Source: Phyllostachys edulis
Lineage: Eukaryota > Streptophyta > Magnoliopsida > Poales > Poaceae
Reading direction: 5' to 3'
Length of the DNA: 64,000 nucleotides
Assembly: GCA_036346405.1 (NCBI GenBank)
Contig: CM070546.1
Span: forward strand, 105,716,826 to 105,780,825
In this document: piece by piece, positions 23,866 to 33,160 of the stretch
Layout of the letters: each line of letters opens with the position of its first letter
Numbering within the stretch: the first letter of the stretch is position 1
Made by a program: the position numbers and the translations under genes
Notes under the pieces: model-generated
What the model was told of the DNA's origin: nothing
Databases searched by the model: none
Seen by the model: the letters and a program-made list of their open reading frames with translations, nothing else

Positions 23866-24178
23866 CCATTGCCATTGTGTGGTTCATCGCCTTGACCGCT
23901 GTGTCTCTTCATCAAGCGCCGCATTGCCTCTCGCCCTTTGCCGCTTTGGAGCAACCCGGCCCCCTGCCGCTGGCTCCACTTAGATCTGCTCCAACATACC
24001 TGCTGCTCCTCCCTAGGCGCCACACTTCAGAACCGATGGGATGAGGAGCTCCTACTATGGGCAAATAGATATAGTAACTTCACCTCCAAACGTTTTTTTT
24101 CATTTTGGAATTTTTCATATATATAGCCAAACAACGTGGCCAGTCGCTTACAAAAAGATTAAAAAACTAGAAACCTAT

Positions 24179-24670
24179 CTAGTGGTGGAGGTAGGCTGCT
24201 ATCTCCGTCTTCAATACTTTGTAGGCGGCGGCATCGGGGGCGGACGGTTCATGATCGAACGAAGCTGAAATCGTCCACCACGACGACTCGCTCGAAAGTG
24301 TCTTCTGAAGACCCTCGGATTGTTGAACCAAGAAGAATTGAGCCCATAGGCTGTCTTCTCTTGCTTGAGGGTCTCGGCACCGGTCGACTCGATCGCTTTC
24401 TTTGCCTCGATTCGCAGCCCAAGTGACGGCAAGCCTCACGAGACGTGCAACTTCGTTTTGGAGGACCACGTCGACGACGCGGTAAACTCGCCGAAAGTGG
24501 GAGATCACCCGGAAGACACAGCGGAGGAGGATGTCAAGATGGCGGAAGGTGGCCATCACCCGCTCCGGCAAATTCTCGAACAGAGGAGTGAAGACATTGT
24601 TGAAATAGTGTTCTTCCGCAGCATGATTCAACGTCTGTGAGAGGTGCGTGTCGTAAGAGGAGGCAGCCAT
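24179..24670 (-). CDS. Unknown 163-residue protein carried by CACTA element 3
   Basis: An uninterrupted frame of 163 residues runs from ATG 24670 to the stop at 24179 and starts MAASSYDTHLSQTLNHAAEE. A good TATA box (24733-24742) lies about 65 bp upstream, and the leader between them is short and intron-free. I do not recognise a domain. The middle (residues about 25-85) is rich in Val, Arg, Leu and Phe and looks helical; there is no signal peptide or clear membrane span. It lies opposite to the Transposase_24/ULP1 gene, and the motif array 24893-25090 separates the two. An overlapping frame (24432-24211) is also open and contains protein-like text, so two compensating frameshifts in the middle are possible. 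No counterpart was seen in elements 1 and 2. It could be a captured host gene piece or a family-specific accessory gene. Confidence 0.5.
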   Translation of the reverse strand: MAASSYDTHLSQTLNHAAEEHYFNNVFTPLFENLPERVMATFRHLDILLRCVFRVISHFRRVYRVVDVVLQNEVARLVRLAVTWAANRGKESDRVDRCRDPQAREDSLWAQFFLVQQSEGLQKTLSSESSWWTISASFDHEPSAPDAAAYKVLKTEIAAYLHH

Positions 24671-24732
24671 TTGTTTTTGTAGAGAAAGGGGATCAAGGAG
24701 GTTGTGTGAAATACATTGTAGAAGGGACACAT

Positions 24733-24742
24733 CTATATATAG
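24733..24742 (-). promoter_or_regulatory. TATA box of the divergent ORF in element 3
   Basis: CTATATATAG on the minus strand lies about 65 bp before the ATG at 24670 and on the side facing the internal motif array. Confidence 0.6.
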
Positions 24743-24892
24743 AACAAGTTCTAAAGCCGAACAGAGACGAAGAGATATTTGGGGAGTCAGAGCGGCGTTG
24801 GAAAATGAAGAGATGAAGCCGCCGTGTGATCGTGAGACGAAGAGACATGCGGGAAAATGAAGACGAAGAGACACGCGGGAAAATGAAGAGAG

Positions 24893-25090
24893 TTATCACG
24901 AGCGGTTCCGTAGTATAACCGTCGTGAAAAGGAATCCTGAGCGGTTCTATTTAAAACCGTCGTGATACGTTCATATCACGAGCGGTTCTATAATAGAACC
25001 GCTCAGGATATCGTCCATATCACGCAGCGGTTATATTATAGAACCGTCGTGATATTATTATCCTGACGGTTCTCGCCGAAACCGTCGTGA
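24893..25090. repeat. Internal CACTA motif array, possible bidirectional control region (element 3)
   Basis: Inverted pairs of ATCACGAGCGGTTC / GAACCGTCGTGAT lie between the TATA box of the minus-strand ORF (24733-24742) and that of the plus-strand gene (25097-25105). Elements 1 and 2 have arrays in the equivalent place before their second gene. Confidence 0.8.
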
Positions 25091-25096
25091 TATACT

Positions 25097-25105
25097 TTTT
25101 ATAAG
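25097..25105 (+). promoter_or_regulatory. TATA box and leader of the Transposase_24/ULP1 gene (element 3)
   Basis: TTTTATAAGG follows the motif array directly. The leader contains CTAGGGTTT at 25114-25122 (telobox-like), as do the leaders of the second genes of elements 1 (14826-14834) and 2 (32731-32739, minus). Confidence 0.55.
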
Positions 25106-25205
25106 GCGAAACGCTAGGGTTTTGCTCTCACTTGTCACTTCCTCTCCGCGCCCTTAGGCTCTCGCGCGCTCGTTCGCCTCCTCTAGGGTTTAGGGCTGCT
25201 TGGTA

Positions 25206-25545
25206 GTTCACCGCCAACTATGACCTCGGCGCCGCCGCCCGACATTGGCGCCCCGACCTCGGTGCCGCCGCCCCGACCTCGGCGCCTTCAACCTCGGTGC
25301 CGCCGCCCGACCTCGGTGCCCCGACCTCGGCGCCGCCGACCTCGGTGCCGCCTCGACCTCGGCGCCCGTTCACCTCCCGGCCAGAAGCCCGGCGTCGCCG
25401 TCTCCGACCTCGACGCCGCCGTCCTCCTCCCCGTGTCGGCCTTCTCCCCGCACCGTCCTCCTCCCTCTGCACCGGCCTTCTCCCCGCGCCGTCCTCCTCC
25501 CCGTGTCGGCCTCCTCCTTGTTCTTGTGCGGCATCCTCTCTGTGA
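25206..25545 (+). repeat. GC-rich CCGACCTCGG-type tandem repeats in the leader exon (element 3)
   Basis: Imperfect 12-20 bp repeats with CCGACCTCGGTGCCG fill this stretch. They create open frames on both strands rich in Pro, Ala and Arg. The stretch ends at a donor CTCTCT|GTGAGT near 25541, so it is probably the first exon of the following gene. An ATG at 25220 opens 119 codons, but whether it is translated is unclear. Confidence 0.6.
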
Positions 25546-25707
25546 GTTTTGCTCCTTTGTGGCAGTTCGGCTTTGTTGAAAGCTAGTTATTCTGATTCTT
25601 CATGTTCAGTTCTATTGAGAGTATTTAGTTTTCGTTGGTAATCTAATGACTAGTTTGTGATTCTTCTAGTAGTCTGTATGAGCTCATTCAACTTTTCATT
25701 TGCCATC

Positions 25708-25752
25708 TGTTTTTGTGCATGCTTGAATCTGTTTTTGTGCATGCTTGAATCA
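25708..25752. repeat. Short direct repeats (element 3)
   Basis: The phrase CTGTTTTTGTGCATGCTTGAA is present as two adjacent near-identical copies. A similar pair is found near the other end of the element at 29985-30025. Confidence 0.6.
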
Positions 25753-26202
25753 TTTTCACACAATTGAGATCATTTGACAGTTAAGCAAAGTATTGTTTAG
25801 AGCTCATAGTTTGAATTTATATTATCATATTCATTTAATGAAGAGTATAGACAATAGGATTGAGATGGCAAAGACTTGTTCTTTAGCTACTCTCTTACGA
25901 GAGCACATAATATCATCAATCAATATGTTGGAATAGTGTGCGTGCAATCGTTAATCTCTAGACCTTTTATTGGTGAGAGTTTAATCGAGGCGGTTCTTAT
26001 TAAGAACCGTCTGTGATTCCTTTGCATTTCCTTAGAGAAGCTGGTGGATTAAGGATTGTTAAATTCTTTAGGAATTATGCTTTAATGCTAATTAATTTTG
26101 TCGGGATTAATTCTGAAATTTTGCTTGATTCTATTTTGTTTCTATGTCTTTATTAAAGGCTAGTCTTCTGTACATGAAGCATTAAACCTTTGCTTAGCAT
26201 TT

Positions 26203-26303
26203 TCTTCGTCGATCCTGACACACTTGAGTGTACCTTTGCTTCATGCCAATCCTCCACGGCATGAAGCAAATGGTACACTCCAGTGTGTCGGGCTTGATGA
26301 AGT
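26203..26303. ncRNA. Hairpin A: miRNA-precursor-like foldback in element 3
   Basis: The arms 26217-26247 and 26258-26289 are complementary over about 31 bp with one mismatch and one bulge (GACACACTTGAGTGTACC against GGTACACTCCAGTGTGTC). They are joined by a 10-nt loop. Weaker pairing continues outward to about 48 bp. Size and near-perfect stem resemble plant miRNA or siRNA foldbacks. Transcription is not shown; it would lie in the intron or leader part of the Transposase_24/ULP1 gene. Confidence 0.5.
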
Positions 26304-26468
26304 AGGCTTAGGCAAAGATAGGCTCGGGCAAAAGATTTGTATCACTAGTTTCTATCTATACAATGATCACAAGAGAAGCTAGTGGATTAAGGAGTGTTAG
26401 AATAGGAGCAGGGAGGCGGTGAGCCCTAGAGCATTAAATCTTTGCTTAGCATTTTCTTCGTCGATCCT

Positions 26469-26541
26469 GACACACTTGAGTGTACCTTTGCTTCGTGCCA
26501 ATCCTCCACAGCACAACGCAAATGGTACACTCCAGTGTGTC
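26469..26541. ncRNA. Hairpin B: duplicated copy of hairpin A
   Basis: The same 73-nt foldback recurs with matching left-arm sequence up to CTTTGCTTCGTGCC, the same loop AATCCTCCAC, and a right arm with a few changes (GCACAACGC for GCATGAAGC). It is part of a larger tandem duplication (26035-26290 and 26373-26545). Confidence 0.5.
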
Positions 26542-26763
26542 AACTTTTCATTTGCCATCTTCATCTCTATAGTCAACCTCTGTACTTCTTCCCGAGATTA
26601 ATTGTTTCATATTTATCTTTGGAATGTTAGTAGTCCAGATGAGCTCATTCAACTTTTCATTTGCCATCTTGATCTCTATAGTCAACCTCTGTACTTCTTC
26701 CCGAGAGCAAGTAAGTGAGATGGCAGAGGCACTGTCTTCGCCTTGGTCACCGACGCCTTGCAG

Positions 26764-29700
26764 ATGGAAGAGGCGCCGACGAGGCCGCCAACACCGAGCC
26801 CGCAGATGGAAGAGGCACCGACGAGGCCGCCGACACCGACGCCCGCGGATGGAAGAGGCGCCGACGAGGCCGCCGCCACCGCCGGCAGTAATGACACTAA
26901 GCGAGATGGCAGAGGACAATCGAAAATGCCTACGGCCGATTGGTCATCACGGAGGTCAGTGACTTTGGGGTCCCTCTGAGTCCCAAGAGATCAGCGGCGA
27001 GATTCCGGACCATCTGCGGGATACTTGCAAGGGAACGGGTCCTCATTACCACACCAAGGTGGAAGGACCTGATAAAAGAAGCGAAAGGCGCGCTGTGGAC
27101 AGAACTTTCAGAGAAGTTCACTATTCCAGAAGCACATGTGGCACGCATGCGACGGACGGCGATGCTCACGATGGGTAAATCGTGGAGGACCTTCAAGAGC
27201 ATTCTTGTCACGGCACGTGAACACGGGTCGACGCCTTCAGCAAAGTCTGATTCTTGACGGGAAGCATGGGACACCTTTGTGGCTATGAAAACGACGGCGA
27301 ATTTAAGGAGCAAAGTGCGGCGCACAAAGCTCTCCATACATGAAACACTCACCAAGACAGACTTCGGCACCGCTGGCACGGGTAAATACGAGGAATGGGC
27401 GGCGGAGAAGGAGAACCCGTTTCGATGTCACAGACCGCGCTCCCTAATTGGTTAAAAGCGAGGGCAAAAGTCTCGTCTTGGGCAAAGACATCTCCTTCAC
27501 AAACCCAGCAGAGACCGAAGTGTCCCAAGCGTGTGGTAAATATGTCGAACTACTAAGTTGTTAATAAGTCTATAACTTCATAGTGCCTATAATAACGTGA
27601 TGACCTCTTGTAGCGTGACTTGACTGCCCAAGCTTCCCAAGGCTCCTTCCATGCGATAGGAGAAGGATATACTATCTACGGCCTTGGGAAACAAGGAGCA
27701 CCCGGTCGCACACGAGGCCTTGGGGTTAACGTACCTTGGAGTCATGGATTCATGGACGACTCATCGCACGTATAGGACTAGGAAGAGATCCAAGGCGAGC
27801 ACGACAACGGTTGGTACAGATGATTACTAACCAATTTCAAGTATAGATGACAACATTGCGAGTCAAATAGATATACTCATGAGCACGTGATGCAAGCCGC
27901 CCCGCTAATTCGGGAGGCGATCCTCCACGACGTCGGATGGCGTCGCGTCGCAAGATAATTGTGAACATGACGACGTCCGACACCGATAGATGATATCAAG
28001 GTAACGTACATCTATGGAATGCACCAAAGATAGACCTATATGACGCCTTAGCTAATTGCGTATCGTTTTGTAGGAGCCGACGCCCTGTAAGCTCTAAGTG
28101 AGGATGGATGGGTCCCTTTGTATTGAGGCTGCGCAGGGGATGGTGTATCCATACGAGGAAGGGGCAAGGCTGACCACGGTGCCGGTGGCGCACGGTTACA
28201 CTAGGGTCCAGGTGGATATGGTACATGTCAATTTCCGAGCCATCCCGCTGAAGATTTGCCCGAACGAAGAGATCACAACACTAGGGGATGCCATCCTCTC
28301 TTTTATCCAGTGGCCCAAGAAGGACATCGCCATGGACCCAGCAGTGCTGCGATCTGGACACGACCATTCCTCTCCAACGGGACCCTCGATGACTCCACCT
28401 CATGTTTCACCTCAAAAGGCCACCTCTTCGATTCCCGTGGAGAAGGCGCCGAAGGAACAACAAAAGCATGTCGACGTATCGGTTCCCGAGTCGTCTCACA
28501 AAAAGACGCTGCCAATCGCTAAGGCCAAATCGAAATCAACGAACGTTAAGGCGCCTCCCAAGTCCGGGAAGTCCGGGAAGTCCGCGATACCCGGGAACTA
28601 CATCATCGGAAAACCGTTGTGCTCGATGCAGTATTGATGCACGCTGGATATGTTTGTCAGGCTTTGCATGCCTGGTATTTGAACAAGACCCAAAAGAAGG
28701 GTTGCGATACTGGAATCACCGTCAGATACGAGGACAAGCATTTCTTCAACGGGACGAGGTACTTCGTCGTGGGCTTCAACGACTTATATGAACTATTCAA
28801 CCTCGTTGGCCTCGACGTCTCGCTTCTACGATGTTGGACACTGTAAGTGCATACAATCAAGTTCTACATTCATGTAATACCGATAAATATCACAACTCAT
28901 TGCTTATGTATAGATACATGCTGAAAAATGTCCGAGAATGGAAAGAACCGGTGGGTTTCCTCGACCCACATGTGGTATCATTGCAAACCATCCAACAAGA
29001 CTCATCCTTCGTCGAGAAATACATAACGAGGTCATTGCTTCGTCGCATTTAACATGAAGTACATAGTGGTGCCCTACAACCGAGGGTAAGTGTCACTACT
29101 TGCTATACAAATTTTATTTGTACTTTATACTGCAACCACTAACTTAGGTTTAATGACTATAGCGACATACATGAGTAGGTACCATGGATCCTTTTAGTTA
29201 TTATACCCAAGAGGAACCATGTGATATACCTTGATTCCCTAAACCGCAACAAGCACGACTTGACAAAGATTCTAAGAGGAATACTCGAGAGGTATGCTCA
29301 TTTCCTCCTTACATAACTCTATTGTAGTCTTCATTCGCTTGAAATGGCCGAGGATAACTTTTTGAATCATGTAGGTCGCTCATCAATTATGTTGCCAACA
29401 AAGGAATATGGAAAGAGCGCCTAACTAACACACGGGATGGATTTTCAGTGCACGCGCTACAACACGATAATCCTATATCATACTTCATAATAACGCGTCT
29501 CGAATCGACTATACCTATATATGTAATTCTATTTTTGCAAAGGTCCGCAAAGAAAAAGATGATGAGTTATGTGCAATCTCGTGCGCTATCATATCGACTA
29601 ATCCTTAGAGCTAGGAAGAAGGATCTTGAGGTTGTCAATCTCAAATAATTATTTCCTAATTATAAATTTAAATATATATATATAGCTTACCACTTTACTC

Positions 29701-29880
29701 TTAATTGGTAGCGATCGGTCTTGGATTTACAATGTGATTCACTCGTTGAAGAGATCAAGGACATTCGAGGAAGCTCGCACCTTTATCAACACGTAAATCA
29801 TTAACGACAATGGAGAGTTTCACTCCGTCGCCAACCGAGAGCATCACCCCGCCGACACCTCTCATCCTAAACAATTGTAA
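26764..29880 (+). pseudogene. Transposase_24 / ULP1-like CACTA gene, broken (element 3)
   Basis: The likely coding start at 26764 opens with 42-bp repeats encoding MEEAPTRPPTPSPQ; a third copy is shifted in frame. A Transposase_24-like region follows (26940-27257, RFRTICGILARERV and KSWRTFKSILVT). A linker block contains NFRAIPLKICPNEE and LSFIQWPKKDI (28098-28637), then a Lys/Pro/Ser-rich spacer. The ULP1-like part includes YFVVGFNDLYELFN (28760) and GFLDPHVVS (28960). The His region (CATGGATCC near 29183) has lost a base compared with the sister genes, and a CGYYVC motif is not found at the matching place. There are several stops and frameshifts. The end at 29878-29880 follows a divergent C-terminus. 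Confidence 0.7.
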
Positions 29881-30094
29881 TCCAGTTGTAACTATAGCGA
29901 CAATACTTGAACAAATGTGATCTTTTGTAATTTATTTTGAGTAATGATCACTTTGAGTTGTCAACAATTGATTATCTCTAATGAATCTGTTTTTGTACAT
30001 GCTTGAATATGTTTTTGTGCATGCTTGTTTTCAGAGGGCATGGCTAGCAATTCCTGAGGCTAGCCAGGAAAACAGCAAAATTGTGGTCAGGGGT

Positions 30095-30465
30095 ATGAGC
30101 TATCACAGACGGTTTCTACTAAAAATCGTCTGTGATACGAGAATATCACAGACGGTTATCAAAACAAACCGTCTGTGATCGGAGAATATCACAGACGGTT
30201 CTAAACAAAAGCCGTCTGTGGTATTCACAAATCATAGACGGTTTTTATTTAGAACCGTCAGTGATATTCTCCGATCACAGACGGTTTTTAATCCAAACTG
30301 TCTGTGATACTAGCCTTCACAGACGGTTTTTTAGTAAAACCGGCGATTTTTAGTAAAACGTTTTTACCTCGTGATAATATCTCGTTATCACGCATCAACA
30401 AACATAGACGGTTCGAAATCGTTCGTGGCATTTCGCCCAACCGTGCGTGATGTGGCTTCCTGTAG
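30095..30465. repeat. Right subterminal motif array of CACTA element 3
   Basis: ATCACAGACGGTT and AACCGTCTGTGATA alternate with little variation from 30105 to about 30315. This is the most regular of all the arrays in the window. Confidence 0.85.
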
Positions 30466-32764
30466 TAGTGTGTCCTCCTTAGGCCACTGGATGAATGTTC
30501 CAACGGCTTGCCCTCGAGTCATGACCTCATCGTTTGGGGGAATTTTCAACGGGACGGCCTCGAAATTGGCACAAACACCGTCCACATTCACTTTTGCGAA
30601 ACCCGGCGCTAGATTTGCACCGTGCACCAAAGCTTCGACATCGGATGAATACACCTGGCCCCAAGCAGCATCTAGGGCAACAGAGACATATCTCACTTGG
30701 CGCTTGCACTTCATAGCCACCTACGTACATAACGATACAAAATTAGCTACTCCAACAGGCTTATCAATGGATCGAGCATTCCAGAGATAATAATTATTAC
30801 CTAGATGTCATCGACGGGAAATCTGTCGTCACCTATTGGGGTAGGGTTAGAGTTGGACGCGCAGCTACTCGGAAGTTTGGAGGTGGCTAGCCTGATGAAG
30901 GCGAGGGCTTGCAACTGATTTGGGAGTTGCAATCCCCTAATCCTTTCCTCAAAGGTCTCTATCTGCTTTTGCTCAGATGCACGAATCTCCAATCTGAGGG
31001 ATTGAGTGACCTCATGCCTGATTTTTTTCAGTGACCTCCTCTCTGATTTTTTTAATGAGCTCATCTCTGAGGGATGCACGAAGATCCTCTCGTAGCTTTG
31101 CATCGCGCGGCTTTGGCTCTCTTCCTACTCGAGACGATCCGAGTCCGCTTGGAACCATTGTTCCCATGTAACAAAACACGGCGCCTCTCGTGCAACCCGG
31201 ATGCTCACTGTTTCCTAGGGCCGCAGAGAGTATATCTTTCTCCCTGTCTGCCTGGAATGAGCCTTGGAAGATTGTGCGTTATCTGCAATAGCCCGATATG
31301 TCATTTCACTTCCTATGAAGTTATGGAGTAATTACAAACTAGGTAATTCGATATCTTACGGTATTTGGGACACTTCACGGTCTTCGGGTTTGGAAAGTAC
31401 ACTTTCAGAGACCCAATACATAACCTCGCAAATAACCACTGTCGGGAGCGCACATCAGTGATCTCGGGAAATAGCGGGGAGACATTCGAACAGCTTGACT
31501 GCTGTTCCTGATCCCTCCATATCGGGGCTTTACCCGCATACCCGCCGTGCCGAAGTGCGTGGGGTGCTTGTTTTTTTTCTGGAGGGCGTAGCGCCAGACT
31601 TTCGATCCTAAATTCATCTGTCGTCTTCTTCGCCACAAACTCAGCCCAGGACTCTTCCAAGAATGGATACTTGTGGAAGGGCGCCCTCAGATCCTTCTCC
31701 ACGTAGTTCTTGACAAGCGTGCTCTTGAAGTTCTTCCACGCTTTGCACGCCTGTAGCAACGCGTGTCGTCGCACGGAGTCCAGGTGTTCTACCGGGATCT
31801 CGAACGATGCGAGAATATCCGCCAGCACAACAGTTTTCAGTGGTCCGGGCACCACCTTCCACGAATCGTAGGTGATCTTGACCCGTTCCCGTGCAACTAT
31901 TCCGACCGTTCTCCGGAATGTAGACGCTGCTCAGCGAGGATTGATAGGGTCCTGCATCGATCGACCTCCGTGATGGTAAATCGGCCCCTGGGCCTTTTCG
32001 ATATTCCTCTTCTTCTACCGCAGTTGGATATTGTTCCAGAGGATGGTGCATCATCAAACACATGAGGCGGCGATGACGAAGAATGAGCGGAAGACATCTT
32101 GACAAGAAATAGAACATCATGTGAACAAATGAAATCAGCATAAAACTAAGATTTAACATTTTGATATTGCTATCAGATGTAGAGTAAGCATTCCAATTAG
32201 AGCTCAAGTACAAACCCGATTATCAAAACAATTTCAAGACAAGACTATTATCATCACAGAGCATTCATCTCAAGCCCACCACACCACATTGCAATATATT
32301 CGAGAGCGTGATCAAAACAAATACCATATGAATAATCGACTAGAACAAATACAAATTCCTAAAACAAGTACAATTATCATGAGGGACCATGACAGATTAT
32401 TGATAGAAATAGTTACGGAAAGGGGCGTCGGGGTCGGCAACTCGGCATTGGTTACCTTTAGGCGTCGAGGAGAAGGACGAGCAGGAGCAAGACGAGCAAG
32501 AGGGCGGCGTCGAAGGGGAGGCGCCACTGGGCTCTGGGGAGGCGCCACGGGCAGAGGAGGAGGCTCAGCGGGCTCGGGGAGGTGCGCCATTTGGAGGAGG
32601 AGGCGGCGTCGACGGATCGGGAGGAGTCGCGCAGCTCGAGGAGGCGGCGTCGAGGACGGCGGCGACAGGCTCGGGGGAGGAGGGAGCGAGGAGTTGAGAA
32701 ACTTAATCGTTTGAGAGTGGCGGGAGCGGCAAACCCTAGCTAGAGTCCGAATATAAATAGGGAT

Positions 32765-32935
32765 GGACATCACAGACGGTTCTAAATTAGAACTGCTCAG
32801 GATACACTATCACTGACGGTTCTCACTTAGAACCGCCTGCGTGATATGTGATGTATCCTGAGCGGTTTTAATAAACAACCGTCTGTGATATGTGATGTAA
32901 GACGGTTTGTAGTTCAAACCGTCTGTGATATTATT
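32765..32935. repeat. Internal CACTA motif array between the two genes (element 2)
   Basis: Inverted pairs of TCACAGACGGTTCT and AACCGTCTGTGATA sit between the transposase end (33161) and the TATA-like site of the second gene (about 32755, minus). It is shorter than the 378 bp array of element 1. Confidence 0.85.
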
Positions 32936-33160
32936 TTGTATTGGTTAATATCTAGATCTGTTTATTGGCTAGCTTCAGAAAATGCTAGCCATGCCCTCTG
33001 AAACAAGCAGAAAAGACAACAAATACATGTATATACATCCAATTCACATTCATTTTAGAAACAATCACATCCATTTCACAGTACAAATCAATTAATTAAC
33101 TCAAATGAACTAAAATTAACCATTCATCAGAACGTACATATATATACATACATTGTTCAA

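Larger units (their letters stand above)
26035..26545. repeat. Tandem duplication containing the two hairpins
   Basis: AGAAGCT(G/A)GTGGATTAAGGA recurs at 26035 and 26373. Each is followed by AAACCTTTGCTTAGCATTTT-type sequence (26185 and 26437) and a hairpin. A further duplicated block, CATTTGCCATCTTCATCTC, is at 26548 and 26659. Confidence 0.75.
23522..30470 (+). mobile_element. CACTA element 3, nested in element 2, lacking a TNPD transposase
   Basis: The left end is CACTACTACAAAACAAAG and the right end …GGCTTCCTGTAGTAGTG. The TSD tgt occurs at 23519-23521 and 30471-30473. Removing it rejoins the second gene of element 2 across the sequence matching 17050-17060 of element 1. The element contains a divergent 163-codon ORF (24670-24179, minus), an internal motif array, a Transposase_24/ULP1 gene (plus) and duplicated hairpins. 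No Transposase_21 region is present, so it would depend on a transposase supplied in trans. Confidence 0.93.
22035..32097 (-). pseudogene. Transposase_24 / ULP1-like second CACTA gene, split by element 3 (element 2)
   Basis: The coding start is ATG at 32097 (MSSAHSSSSPP…), preceded by a leader with a TATA-like CTATTTATA at about 32755. The Transposase_24-like region is well preserved in the open frame 31855-31313, including ACKAWKNFKSTLVKNYVEKD and SWAEFVAKKTTDEF. Element 3 (23522-30470) is inserted within the block encoding GTFIQWPKED. The frame resumes at about 23518 and leads to the ULP1-like C-terminus: HW at 22681-22676, YLDS near 22620 and CGYYVC at 22296-22279, with stop TAG at 22037-22035. 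The insertion of about 6.9 kb plus scattered indels inactivate it. The His, Asp and Cys positions of the protease-like domain can all still be read locally. Confidence 0.8.

Noticed and set aside
25218..25586. Several overlapping Pro/Arg-rich frames
   Set aside because: All three plus frames and one minus frame are open because of the GC-rich repeat. Only the leader-exon interpretation is kept.
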